A DNA stretch of 31,605 bases from Chara braunii (Eukaryota > Streptophyta > Charophyceae > Charales > Characeae): assembly GCA_003427395.1 (NCBI GenBank), contig BFEA01000107.1, positions 49,705 to 81,309 of the forward strand, read 5' to 3'. Of this stretch, positions 8,801-19,632 are shown in pieces. Numbering within the stretch: the first letter of the stretch is position 1; every line of letters begins with the position of its first letter. The notes below the pieces were generated by a model. The model was not told the origin of the DNA. It searched no databases and worked only from the letters and a program-made list of their open reading frames with translations. A program made the translations under genes and the position numbers.

Positions 8801-9656
8801 CACACAAAATTCAGCTCGAGTCAACTCCAAGTCAAACCCTATTCTATTTAATATAATAGGCCTCAATAAACATAGAATAAGTCAGGTTTTTACCGGCATA
8901 TTCTATAGATGTGGTTCCTTACCCTTAGTGTCTCCCTTTTGGAGATGGCGCAGAAAGTCCTTTGTCTTCCATCGTCTTTTCCATAACACACCGAGTCGAA
9001 GGTACGGGTCTGTGGCAGCGGTGCATGACTCCAAGCCTCCCTGAGAGAAGCTTCCACCCTGCTCAACTTCAGAGCAGTTGCTATCTGAAGACGGATAGCA
9101 GTGTAGCTCTCCTGACCGCCATGGCGTAACCGTGGCGGGCGGGAGGCGTCCCAGTTGCCTGAAAGTTGACGACACTAAAAAGCCGAAACGTGGCAACGAC
9201 AGCTGTTCCGAGCGGGGCGCTAGCGCCGCCGGAAAAACAGCGCTTGGAGCGCGACCTTGCCCTTTGCCTGTAATTGGTGCAAAACAACTTGTGGTAGTGT
9301 ATAGGCATGTGGGACTGTCTTCTTCAGAATGGTGGCATGTTTGGGTCTATTGTACGAGGCTAGGCGGTTGACCTATGCGACTAATTTGACGGCCTGTTGG
9401 TCGACGGTTATGAGGCCGCTTTGGTACGGAGTGTCATGGTTCGTGACCTGACGCTATGGGCAATAGTGCTGACCCCTATTTGCTGTCACAGTGATGGTTT
9501 TGGTCCTCCGCACTCAGTAAGCATAGTATATATTGGCGTTTAGCGACCAGCCAGACACACTCCGCGACCTGAAGACCCCTGAAGAGTCCGGTGGCGTCGG
9601 GTCATTTCCGCCAGTACCTCATTGTTACATTTTTCGATGACAGTCGCACTCCGGAT
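8801..9656. other. No recognised gene
   Basis: Moderately GC-rich, non-repetitive sequence with overlapping short frames on both strands (up to 97 codons) and no motif I recognise. The frames at 8903-9196 and 9081-9308 (minus) and 9132-9371 (plus) overlap one another, so at most one could be real. Confidence 0.35.
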
Positions 9657-9838
9657 TATCTTTCTTTGGTACTATTGCGTACTGTCTTAGGGTCTCGCTG
9701 CACTACTCATGAAATGTGCTTTTTCATGAGGTGCGCATCGCTGCACTTATCTTTCTTTGGTACCATTGCGTACTGTCTTAGGGCCTCACTGCACTACTCA
9801 TGAAATATGCTTTTTCATGAGGTGTGCATCGCTGCACT
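9657..9838. repeat. 91-bp tandem duplication with hairpin
   Basis: Two copies start TATCTTTCTTTGGTAC at 9657 and 9748. Each contains CTCATGAAAT...TTTTCATGAG, which folds into a hairpin, and GCTGCACTACTC. It forms the left edge of the foldback-like element that continues to 10345. Confidence 0.85.
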
Positions 9839-10345
9839 TACTCATGAATTGGGCCGTCGGAAAACGCATCAAGAGCTGTCAGAGGTGACTCTTGCAAACG
9901 TCAAGAGTTGTCGTTGCTGCACTACTCTTGCCTTGTTGCTCGTGAAAATGTTTTTCACGAGCTGTCAGGGCGCGGTCGGACAATGTCATCTAGAACACTC
10001 TTGCTCGCCTGCCTGCAACCTTGGTTTTTGCAAGGGTGGTAGCCTAAGGACAGTTTCTTGAAAGGGCACGGGATTTCTAGAGCAAGCCTGGGTCTGGGCG
10101 GACAAACCACGCTGCACTGCACTCTACGACAACTGCCAGCATCTCAAGAGTGCTTCATGAGCAGGACTATCTAGAGTAAGTGCAGCCACGACCGAACTGT
10201 AGGCCATTTCGGGACTCTGACAACTCATGCCACACTCTTGATTTTTTTAACGAGTCATGAGTAGTGCAGCGAGGCCCTGGGCCTCGCTGCACTACTCTGA
10301 AAATGTGCAAAACGAGAGTGAATCTTCCGTACGCTGTAGCATAGG
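9839..10345. mobile_element. Hairpin-rich foldback-like element, copy A
   Basis: A segment (9883-10275) is strongly similar to 17503-17887. It is built from nested short inverted repeats such as CTCGTGAAAA...TTTTCACGAG followed by CTGTCAGGGCGC, and GAGTAGTGCAGCGAGGCCC against GGGCCTCGCTGCACTACTC near 10260-10300. It has no convincing coding frame. The shared right edge is AAATGTGCAAAA followed by ...GAATCTTCC here and ...GAACTTCC near 18410. Confidence 0.7.
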
Positions 10346-11821
10346 GGGTACACGCGGTAATACGCCTCTATCGGACCCACACGTGAACCGACATCTTGGG
10401 GGGGCTGAGGTCCCAAGCGCGACTCATCGTCGGTCGACTAGGACGCATCCCACACACCACGCGCACTCCACTTTACGAACACTCATACATACAAAACAAC
10501 ATATATACGAAACGACACAATACCAACAACGCGACAACGCTCCTAGCCCCTCGGTAGCCAACCCATAACTTTCCAATGCGGAAATCGGATAAGCGTCGCG
10601 CGCTGAACTTAGTATAAAACCGCGCGGATGCAGGGCATATTCATATCGACTTGCAATGCAGGCGTACACAATCAGTCGCAACGATGGCGTACTATGTAGT
10701 GCCCATAATCAAGCGGTCCCTCGTGGATTCGAGTACCGCTTATGACACTCAAGTGTCAGACTTGAAGTGTCGTGAGGGCCTAGCCCTTCACGACATTGCA
10801 CGACTTAAGGAATAGTTGTGCAGCCGCCGAGGCACCTCAGGCTCTCGACCTGAGTGTCACGGTAGGCAAATCAAATAGGCTCTTCGCGAGGGAAAATCCC
10901 TCCCCTGCAGAGCCTAGGGCTTGGGATGTCATGTACAAGGACCCCGAATCCCGACCAAGGACCAAACGTCCGACTAAGAAAATCATCAAAAAGCAAGAGA
11001 CAAGAATAAAAGGAGAGATCTCCTCTAAGCCCCTCAGTCTCAGTTTCTGAATGGGGCTCTAATGTGGGGGCTCTTCAACCCATGCAAACATTCATCCCAA
11101 GTATACCCATGTATACATATATAAGAGTTAAATATGTGACGATCATTTTTCATGGTCTCACTGGGGTCTCTCACGATAATAAGTATATGTGTGATCGCAG
11201 GCAACCAAATCCAGAATCTGATTCACAACACATACCTGCCATCACATCAACAAACCAAATCAACAGCCCACACACTACACGGAGTCAACCCCAACCACCT
11301 TCGACATTCATACCCTTTGCTTTAGTCATGCAAGCCCCAAAACCTCCTGTCCAACCAACCTTAATTAAATACTCAGCACCTTTGTCAAATGGCCATTCAA
11401 TAAAAGTCCGGGTGAAACCTTAATAAAACAACGAAATCACCAGGGCTAAAGCCTTTTAGGTTGAGTGTAGAGGGAGAGTTGAAATTGAGTCGTAGACCGA
11501 CGAATCGGCAACCGACTTGTTATAAGTGATAACAGTAAGTGATCCTCAAGGGATCAAGCTGGATCTAGCCCTGAACTTGGATCAAATGATCAAAAGGACC
11601 TGTAACACACGGCAGATCAATCCCCAAGCTAAGATCATAAGTGTATGGAGAATACAACTCCATAATACATCCTCACTCAAAACTTTCTTATAAGCTAAAC
11701 CTAAGTCTACTTTTAAGTCAGTGCTTAAGCCAAAGGTAGACCAACTACAAAATCTCCCCTATTCTGGGTGGATCACCTGAATCACCTGTCAAAATATAAT
11801 CTATCTCCTCTAAACTAAGAA
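10346..11821. other. No recognised gene; one small hairpin
   Basis: An imperfect palindrome GTCGTGAGGGC / GCCCTTCACGAC lies at about 10769-10793, in the style of the foldback elements. A basic frame (10796-11050, containing RPRTKRPTKKIIKKQ) and one at 11064-11423 have no recognisable domain. Sequence after 11400 becomes AT-rich and leads into the hairpin arrays. Confidence 0.35.
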
Positions 11822-12640
11822 AATTTTGGCAGCGCTTCCCGTAGGAAAAGTGCATTTTCATAATTTATAAAAGCCCAAATATGGGAGCAGAAATAATCTC
11901 TAACTCCTAAAAAGTCAAATTCTATCTAACTCTTTGAATTAGTAAAAATTTGGGCAGCACTTCCTTTAGAAAGGGAGACTTCCCAGATTTATACTAAGTC
12001 AGATATGAACGCAAAATCAATCTCTAATTATGGAAAGTCAAATTTTGTCTACCTCTTTGAATTAGTAGAAATTTGGGCAACACTTCCTTTAGAAAGGGAG
12101 ACTTCCCACATTTATACTAAGTCAGATATGAAAGTAGAATTAATCTCTAATTATGGAAAGTCAAATTCTGTCTAACTCTCTGAACTAGTAGAAATTTGGG
12201 CAGCATTTCCTTTAGAAAGGAAGACTTCCCAGATTAATACTAAGTCAGATACGAACTCGAACAACAGCTCGAGCTCAACTTTTAAACTGAATTTAACTAA
12301 CTCCTTAATTTTGCAGAAATTTCGGCAGCACTCCCTCTAGAAAAGTGTTATTCCAAAATTTATACAAGGCTAAGTTCAGATTTTGAAAGTAACTTTGGCT
12401 TCCCACAGTTCAATTTTTTGTCTAAACCCCTTAATTAGCAAAAATTTGGGCAGCACTCCCTTTAGAAAAGGAGACTTCCCTGATTTTAACTAAGCCAGAT
12501 ATATGGAAAAGACAAGTTGAACTCTGATAAGCCTAAAGTTGGCTAACTTCTTGGTTTTGTAGAAATTTCGGCAGCGCTTCCCGTAGGAAAAACAGCTTGC
12601 CAAGATTTATACAAAGCCAAGTATAAGAAAAGATCTCAGA
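11822..12640. repeat. Hairpin array I: 7 units, ~122-bp spacing
   Basis: Units start near 11822, 11944, 12067, 12189, 12313, 12440 and 12560. The core is AAATTTGGGCAGCACTTCC, then TTTAGAAA or CGTAGGAA, then GGGAGACTTCCC. Each core folds: TTCCTTT-AG-AAAGGGA in most units, TTCC-CGTA-GGAA in the first and last, CACT...AGTG in the fifth. Between cores, GATTTATACTAAGTCAGATA recurs, so the repeat unit covers the whole ~122 bases. I recall similar GGCAGCAyTTCC tandem repeats from untranslated regions of plant LTR retrotransposons, but no LTR, PBS or gag/pol is visible here. Confidence 0.85.
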
Positions 12641-12865
12641 AAATGCAGGAATTGACACTAACTCCTATGGCTCTAGCACGTGACGAGCAACTAAAGCAAC
12701 TATCTATAAAAATGAAACCCAAACAAACTAGTCATCCCATTTAATGACATAAAAATCAAACCACGGATGTAAGTACTCTCACCGTCCCAAGTTTATTCCA
12801 TATAAATAGTTTGTGAATCTTCAAGTTCTTGAATCCTTATACCCATCTTACATAAGACATAGAGC

Positions 12866-13545
12866 TGGACCATTCCCCATGGAAACAATGCCCAACTTGT
12901 CTTTATGATATACACGAACAGGTTGCGCAACTACTTCTTTCTTCTTTTGGGCAGATGACTAGGTCATTCGCCATGGAAACAATGCCTAGTCGCCCTGAGC
13001 TGTTTAATATCCAAAAATTTAGTATTTCTCTGACTTTGTTTTTTAAAAGAAAAAGCAAATATGGGCAGGGGACTGAACCATTCACAGTAGAAATAATGTT
13101 CAGCTTGCCCAAACTATTTTCATTTATACTTTGTATTTTCATTTTTCCCTTCTTAATGATATGGCTTAACGCTGGACCATTCACAGTAGAAACAATGCCC
13201 AACTGTCAGTTCACATGCATAAAATACTTTCCTTTATACTTAGTTTAAATTATGTGTGTGGTTTTCAGGCTAAACCATTCACCATGGAAACAATGCTTAG
13301 CCTTAGACCAAAAATCCTCTCTCAGAATAAAACAAGAATTTAAACCCTTTCAATCAGACAACCCTCAAAGTTAACTAAGGTAGCCAGGTCATTCACAGTA
13401 GAAGCAATGACTGGCTCCTCAGAAAACAATCAAATAAACACAGCGATCAGGCCATTCACAGTAGAAACAATGCCTGGTCCTTCAGAAAACATCCAAATAA
13501 ACATAGCCCTCAGTCATTCACAGTAGAAACAATGCTCTTGCTTTG
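12866..13545. repeat. Hairpin array II: 8 units with constant loop
   Basis: The core CATTCACAGTAGAAACAATG (variant CATTCACCATGGAAACAATG) occurs at about 12876, 12964, 13079, 13175, 13275, 13388, 13452 and 13513. Core ends CATT/AATG pair, and the flanks extend the stem with different sequence in each unit: GACTAGG/CCTAGTC, AGGCTAA/TTAGCCT, CTGAAC/GTTCAG, AGCCAG/CTGGCT, CAGGC/GCCTG. Spacing is irregular (about 60-115 bases). The last unit pairs poorly. No coding capacity. Confidence 0.85.
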
Positions 13546-14660
13546 GTTGACCCGGTCAAACGCATGCAGTCTACCTTCCTTCCACCTTCCCCCAATTCAT
13601 CCTTAGTCTGCTTTCAATCAGAACAAAATAGAAACTTACGCTTCACTCTCACACATTCTTTCCAGTTAGTCTGATTAGGTCCTGAAGAGAAAGAAAAAAC
13701 CATAGGGACAAACACATGCATACAACAATCATACTGCAGGGAGATAACCAAACATGGGTAGTAGTGGGGTTTATACAGATAAAGATGATTTACCTGGAGG
13801 TTCCCTGCCTCCTGAATTCCTCCTGAGTTCCGGCAGAGCTCCCGCAATCGGTGGGTGGACTCCCCACAGAGTCTTGATGCGGACCTACGGGTTGCAATTC
13901 CGCCTGCCGCCTTCCTCTCGTAACCAGAGACTAGACTGAGACTTAAAGTAAGAAAGGTAGAAGGAGAAAGTTTTAGACTCTGAGATCCAAGAGAGGTGCT
14001 TTCAGACTCACAGGAGAGGGCCTTGATTCCTTGACGCGCCTGAGGGCCCTGCAATGGTGGCCAAGCGCACGACCGTTGGTCCACTCGACGTCAGACCGTT
14101 GACAAAATGACACCCTGACGAAACTTCAAGCCGTAGCGGTAACCCTCTGACGACCTCTCGGATCACAGCAATAACCCCCTCCATAAACCTGATCATACCA
14201 CCTTCGTTTTCCTGNGATAAAAACTGCAATCACACGGCTCTATACAACCACCGTGCTCATGACATCACCAACACCAGCAATGGCGCGAGTTCAAAGAGCA
14301 CAGCAAGTGCTCGGATCANTGGTGGTCTGATGGCACCGCAANCANCAACATGGACANCGGCTTCTCAGCAAACAACAGCGTCCAGTGATCTTTTNAGGCT
14401 CAGCAACGACCCTCCAACAAACAGCCGCTTGCAGCAAGCACATATGCCGGCACCTCAGCAGCTAGGCCCCCATAANAGACCCAGTGTGCCCNGCAGCAAA
14501 GGTAAGACGCTGCCACATGCACAACAACTGTGTGACNTGGGCCAAGCACCAGTCNGATGTCACTTAACAGANTGTNTGCCTAACGCGTGGTGAGTGNCCC
14601 CTNACAACACAGTATGCAGTGATAGCATAGGCTCATAGCCCACANTCGTATCCACAGGTC
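13546..14660. other. No recognised gene; sequence with many N
   Basis: A minus-strand frame (13614-14084) and others lack known motifs. From 14217 to 14645 there are about twenty single N bases, so reading frames there cannot be trusted. Confidence 0.35.
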
Positions 14661-15540
14661 GTGGTCTCAAGACAAACTCCTACTTCCTCCTCTCGCCTCC
14701 CTGCTTCTTGCACTCCTGCATAACTGTTCCCCGATGCCCCGCTGCATCCTTTCCTCTCGGTTTCCTCTGTGATAGCGCCCCCTCCCTCCTTATTTTACAC
14801 CGAGTACTATCATTACGGTCTCAACAGAGATCCTAGCTGACAGGATCAAAAGGGCCCCACTTTTCGATGGGCAGTGTCCGTGCGAGGATACTCTCGGCAA
14901 GTCATCAGATACGAGGTGCCTGACAATCACCTCGATTATAACGGTAGTTACGGAAGGCATAGTAACATCGGAGCAGTCACGAACCAAACGAACAACTCAT
15001 TCACTCCGTACAGCACCGCACACATCCTCTACGGAGGCAAGGCAGCACTCGACCGACTTCACATCATGATCGAACCCCACAAACTGTCGACTCCCACCAC
15101 CCACTGAACCAGGGAGTCGCCCCTGTCAAGCATCCGTCATCACGTATAGCGACACAGACATCCGGAACCGAGCAGCCCTTCATCGACGTCTGGCCCGTAT
15201 CAGCGGTCGACTCCTCCCCTTCCCACAGGTACATGTGCCCCTCGACCAAGTCTCCTGCTATATCCCGTCACTCGATAGCTCCACATAACCTTTTGAGCCC
15301 GCACTGCGGGAACCAATAGCTGATCCTTCGATTCGTCCCGTATCGACAATCCTGCGAGCCAGGTAAGCTCGACACGTACTCTCTCTTTCTCTCTCTCTCT
15401 CCCTCTCTCTCTCTCTCTGCTTCGCACCCGCAATCGTACTCTTCCAAGCACATAAAAATTTGAATGAATCTTCCGCTGGAACGCTGAAAGATACATGCCA
15501 TTTTCACGAAATAGAAATCCTCCCGTGCGCAGCACCGCTC
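14661..15540. other. No recognised gene; CT microsatellite
   Basis: A CT-rich simple repeat lies at about 15378-15420. Short frames on both strands overlap one another and show no domain. Confidence 0.35.
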
Positions 15541-16032
15541 ACACCCATTCCTACTTACTTCTAAATCTACTAATTCCTTTGCTAAACTAATTTCAGATCC
15601 AGGGTCGCCCAACTTCAAAACCCCCGGATCGACTTTTACATCGCCCGTGTTTATCAACAAATAGGCGCGAAAACGTTCCTTCCAGCCCCTGCCATAGCCG
15701 GCTCCCACCATCTCCCCGCATCTACCTTTCCGACTAACTCCTAATCTACTAACCTTCTCGCTAATCTGACCCCATATTCGGATTTGCCCACTGTGAAAAC
15801 CCCTTAAACGACCGTTCACTCGCCCGTTCTCGTCAAGGAACGAGCGATCCAGACGCTTTTCTTCCCCACCATAGCCAACTTTCGCCGTACCTCTGCGCAG
15901 TCCATTCCTTCTTTACCTTCAATTCTACTAATCCTATACCAAAACTGACCATATAATCGGGTTCGCCCGACCTAGAAACCCACGTCTAGCTTCTTCCCTC
16001 GCTCGTTTCCGTTCAGAAACGAGCGATTGATG
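15541..16032. repeat. Diverged ~180-bp tandem repeat, three units
   Basis: Anchors AATCTACTAA or its variants recur near 15565, 15742 and 15923. Each is followed by a CTAATCTGACC-like block, then a TTCGGATTTGCCCA-like block, then CGCCCGTTCTCGTCAAGGAA-type sequence. In units 2 and 3 the last block holds an inverted repeat; in unit 3 it is the near-perfect GCTCGTTTC...GAAACGAGC. The unit length is satellite-like, but only three diverged copies are present. Confidence 0.6.
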
Positions 16033-16310
16033 CTCTCCCTGCTGCCGCACGCTCGCCCCCTCACCTTAGCTGCGCCATCTGTCCTGCATGCACCCTGCGC
16101 TAGCCCCCATCGAGATCCGTTCCCTATTCCGTTTTCCCTGCACCCGGTGCCTTGACCCGTCGTCTCCCCTCTACCTCTGCGTCAGCGCTCCCGTTCGTGC
16201 CTGCCGATGCCGACTGGAGGTCACACCACAGTCCCGAAACGCGCCGCGACCCGATTAGTGCACTGCTCGTAATGAGAAAAAACAAACGATCGAAACAGAT
16301 GCGACGCGCC

Positions 16311-16392
16311 CGATTTATGCCTGTCATCTTTGCGTAGAGGCCATGCTAATCTTCTCTGTATCGTTCCGATTTTAACGGATGTCCCGAAGGAC
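16311..16392 (-). pseudogene. U6: U6 snRNA-like copy, 3'-truncated
   Basis: Minus strand reads GTCCTTCGGGACATCCG, then GAACGATACAGAGAAGATTA and GCATGGCCTCTACGCAAAGA, then GGCATAAATCG, matching U6 from its 5' end through most of its length with a few substitutions. The normal 3' end AGAAATGGTCC and T-run are replaced by GGCGCGTCGC. No plant-type USE/TATA promoter is seen at the usual distance; a tRNA-like sequence lies about 60-140 bases upstream instead. Probably a pseudogene or part of a composite retroposon. Confidence 0.85.
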
Positions 16393-16454
16393 ACGGTCTG
16401 GGCCGCGGGGTCAACAGACGACTCAGAATATTTGGTCTCCCTCATTGACCAAAC

Positions 16455-16533
16455 CCCACCATCCGGATTCGAGCCCAGGTCTGTATTTCAACAGTCCAAG
16501 GGTATACCGCTGAGCTAGGCCCATAGGCCCCAA
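16455..16533 (-). pseudogene. tRNA-like sequence upstream of U6 copy
   Basis: The minus strand has an A-box-like TAGCTCAGCGGTA (16505-16517) and a B-box-like GGGCTCGAATCC (16464-16475) at tRNA spacing, with an anticodon-arm-like CTGTTGAAATACAG between. The acceptor stem and T-stem do not pair well, so it is not a functional tRNA. It could be a tRNA pseudogene or a SINE head. Confidence 0.65.
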
Positions 16534-17502
16534 AGGTAGCCGCGGCCTCGCACCCCACCTACGGCACCGTGCCTCAAGGCAACACGGGTATGGCTTCGGC
16601 GCAGCCCGCGAGGACAGTTTGCCACAACACTTCAGGCATTGCTGCGAATGCAACCTACTTCCCGGGGCCCGACATTAGGCCCGATATCGCGCCCTAGGAC
16701 GGGACGCGAGTAAACAAAACTAAAACGGATGCTAAACAAAAATAATAAAACTGAAACAGGGAACTTTTAACGGGCAGCCTTACGAATCGGCCCCCTTCGG
16801 TCGCGCTTGTAAACAAAAACGAAGGGGGATAGCCCCGTCGGGCCCTCGACCCCTCCTTTTTTCTCCACGCCGCTCTGCTGCCACTGCTACATCAGTGCCC
16901 GCCGACCTCGATCCCCAAATCTCCGTATCGTCATCCCGAATGCCGTAACCTACAGGGCTAAACCCAAACCTGAGACCAAAACACGCCGAGTGTCATATAA
17001 GACGGTGCGGCGCGACGCTTTGGGCCAACAAAAAACGATTGCGCGACTCTCAGTGCCCGCGCCGGCTTGCCTATACCATGCCATAATTGCCCCGCGCGCC
17101 ATCCCACGACATCCCGCTCACCGCACGAAATCGAGCTGTTATTGCCGATGCCGTCATCGGGGTCGTTCTCCGCACGCATGCTCAACTTGGTCAAACGTAA
17201 CCATCAGAAAGAAGTATCCCCTAAAACCTAGTTTGATCAAGAATAAACAAAAGAGTAAAGTTACAAATAGAAACGAATCGACCGGCGTCCGCGCCGACTC
17301 TGTAATCAACGCTAGAAACGCAATCACGCGCGCCTCCAACCTGCGCGCCCACGCATTCTTTACTCTAGTCAGCCATCCTGTCAACGTAATCACAGACACT
17401 GCCGCGCCTAGCGCGGCATACTTAAACTTTGAACTAAAACTATTTTCTGTCACCTGCAAAAAACCAGGGCGGATACCCTTGTAAGGGTATTCGCACCGAC
17501 AA
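16534..17502. other. No recognised gene
   Basis: A frame on each strand (16990-17484 plus, 17154-17459 minus) overlap one another. The minus frame is hydrophobic in part but lacks an ATG start. Neither has a domain I recognise. Confidence 0.35.
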
Positions 17503-18470
17503 CGTCACTCTTGCAAACGTCAAGAGTTGTGGTGGCTGCACTACTCTTGCCTTGTCGCTCGTGAAATTGCATTTCATGAGTTGTCAGGGCGCCGTCGGAC
17601 AAAGTCGTCTAGAGCACTCTTGCTCTCCTGCCTGCAACCTTGGTTTTTGCAAGGGTGGTCGGACGGTTTCTTGAAAGGGCACCGGATTTCTAGAGCAAGC
17701 CTGGGTCTGGGTGGACAAACCACGCTGCACTGCGCTGAACGACAACTGCCAGCGTCCCAAGAGTGCTTCATGAGCAGGACTATCACGAGTAAGTGCAGCC
17801 ATGGCCGAACTGTAGGCCAGTTCGAGACTCTGACAACTCATGCCGCACTCTTGATTTTTTTCACGAGTCATGAGTAGTGCAGCGAGCCCCTATGAGTAAA
17901 CCCACTGCTTTGTAAGGGCCTCGCCGCACCACTCTTGAAACGGGCAAATTTTTCAAGAGCTGTCAGACGTTCTCAAGAGTTGGGTTTTCAAGAGTTTCCG
18001 GAGTGTAGGGCCCCTCGCCACACAGCACGCTCGAAAGGGCGATGGTGTTGGACAAACGATGAAACACGACAGTCGTACAACTTTGTTTTTTCCGAATGGC
18101 GTCATGGTAACGGCCTGATACCTCTCGAAAATCAAGGGCCCTTCGAGTGCCCTCGGGAGGACGCTCGAAAAGAGCCCTGGCCTTTTCGGAGTTTCGAGTG
18201 CTACTCTTTTTTTTTTTTTTTTCCGAGTGCTACTCTTGACACGAGGTTCTGACAACTCTCGAAAGAGTTTTCGGGCTACAACTCTCAAGTGGCTGTGCGG
18301 CGACGCGTCCAACTCTTGAAAAAGCGGTTTCAAGAGTGGTGTGGCGAGGCCCTAAGGGCATGGCCACACCACTCTCGAAATGTGCAAAATGATAATGAAC
18401 TTCCGGCTAGAACATGGCCAGATGCACCCGCCACATTCTTGTCTTTTTCACATTTAGAGAGTGGTGTGTA
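17503..18470. mobile_element. Hairpin-rich foldback-like element, copy B
   Basis: 17503-17887 parallels 9883-10275 (shared GTGCTTCATGAGCAGGACTA and CAAGCCTGGGTCTGGG). Copy B is longer and adds hairpins built on CTCTTGAAA...TTTCAAGAG, ACTCTCGAAAGAGT, and similar. It ends near 18410 with the same GTGCAAAA...GAACTTCC edge as copy A. Open frames across it come from the inverted repeats. Confidence 0.7.
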
Positions 18471-19228
18471 ATATGCTCTTTAACGGCGGGAAGTAATGTA
18501 GAGGACCCCGGCCTCTGAATGTCTCTTAGTAATTGGAACTGAATTCTGAAATTTTGAGGGGAAAATAATAATAATAATAATAAAATCTGCCCTTTCTCTC
18601 TGTTTTCCCGGGGCCTCGGCCCACATGCAAGGTTTAGTAGCAGAAAATGATACTGAGCGACACCACGGCAGGCGGGAAAATCTTGTCTGCCAATGACTGG
18701 GAGGCTTTTGACCCTGTCCGATCGGCACAGCAGGAGGGCCATCAACCACCATGATGGGTCTTCGAATTGCTACATCTGTGTTGAGTTGCGTAAATACCCC
18801 TGCCTCTTCACGTGTTACCGGAAGTCAGTGCTCCAAAGCTATGACACACAAGAACGGCCCACACACAAGAACCCACCACAAGTAAAGGAAAAGCCTTCAT
18901 GCGAAGGCCTATTCTGCCCGCAAATTCGACGGAAGAGGAATTAGGGCGTTTAGTTAGCTATGACACATTTTTGACAATAGTAAACTAAACACCGCGGGCC
19001 TCGCCGTGTGCTGCGCTGACATGCTTTTTGCCAATGAAAACGTCCGGTTTGGGCTCCAAAGCTGCCATCTCCGCGCGCACATCCAACGACCGCTGGATTT
19101 TTTCACAATCCACGACTCTTAGGAGTCGCAAAGCTGTCGAAACTAAACGCAACGCTGTGTAGTGGGCCGAGGTCCCCGCCTAACAGAAAAAAGGATCAGA
19201 GAGATAAGCGAAAAAGGCGGGAAAAGAT
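18471..19228. other. No recognised gene
   Basis: Contains an (AAT)n tract (18566-18583). Short frames overlap on both strands; none has a recognisable motif. Confidence 0.35.
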
Positions 19229-19570
19229 CCAGCGGCCTAGCTCAGTTGGTAAGGCACGCAAGTGGCATTCAGGAGGTCTTTGGTTCAAACCCCATTTCTC
19301 TCAGCCTGTACCTTCCTGGGCATGCTTGGTGCCCGCCACCTAGAGGTAGCACCTTGGTCCCCCCAATTGGCATTAAAAAGCAGTCTCTGCTGATGTTCAT
19401 AGGGGGAGGGGTAATAGGGGAGCCACAACGACTGGCCACTCAGATGATGCTCGGTCCCTCTGCCACCGGCTGTCCCCTGGCCGGTGTCCACCTGACTCCG
19501 CCCCCATTGGGGGTTCCCTGAAGGCAATAAATAAATAAAGGCCACCCTGGTTAGTCCGATGATAATACCT

Positions 19571-19604
<34 letters not shown>
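19229..19604 (+). mobile_element. tRNA-headed SINE with poly(A) tail
   Basis: The head carries RNA polymerase III boxes: A box TAGCTCAGTTGGT (19238-19250) and B box GGTTCAAACCCC (19282-19293) at tRNA spacing. An unrelated body of about 270 bases follows, with CACCGGCTGTCCCCTGGCCG and GGCAATAAATAAATAAAGG, then about 30 A residues (19573-19603). Total length and architecture are typical of tRNA-derived SINEs mobilised by LINE enzymes. I cannot define a target duplication, partly because another poly(A) unit follows directly. Reading frames inside are not genes. Confidence 0.85.
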
Positions 19605-19605
<1 letters not shown>

Positions 19606-19632
19606 AGGGTTTTTTTGAACGCCATCGCCCTC

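Noticed and set aside
10612-10618. TATAAAA promoter-like motif
   Set aside because: No credible gene follows, and single TATA motifs are common by chance.
12866-13545. CRISPR-like array of regularly spaced repeats
   Set aside because: Spacing is irregular, the flanking stems vary with each repeat, and the context is clearly eukaryotic.
14330-14593. Gln-rich plus-strand frame
   Set aside because: About a dozen N bases fall inside it, so the frame cannot be trusted; no domain recognised.
16455-16533. Functional tRNA gene
   Set aside because: A and B boxes are good, but acceptor and T stems do not pair and the anticodon loop length is wrong.
17154-17459. Hydrophobic minus-strand frame resembling a small membrane protein
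   Set aside because: No ATG start, overlapped by a longer plus-strand frame, and no homology I can name.
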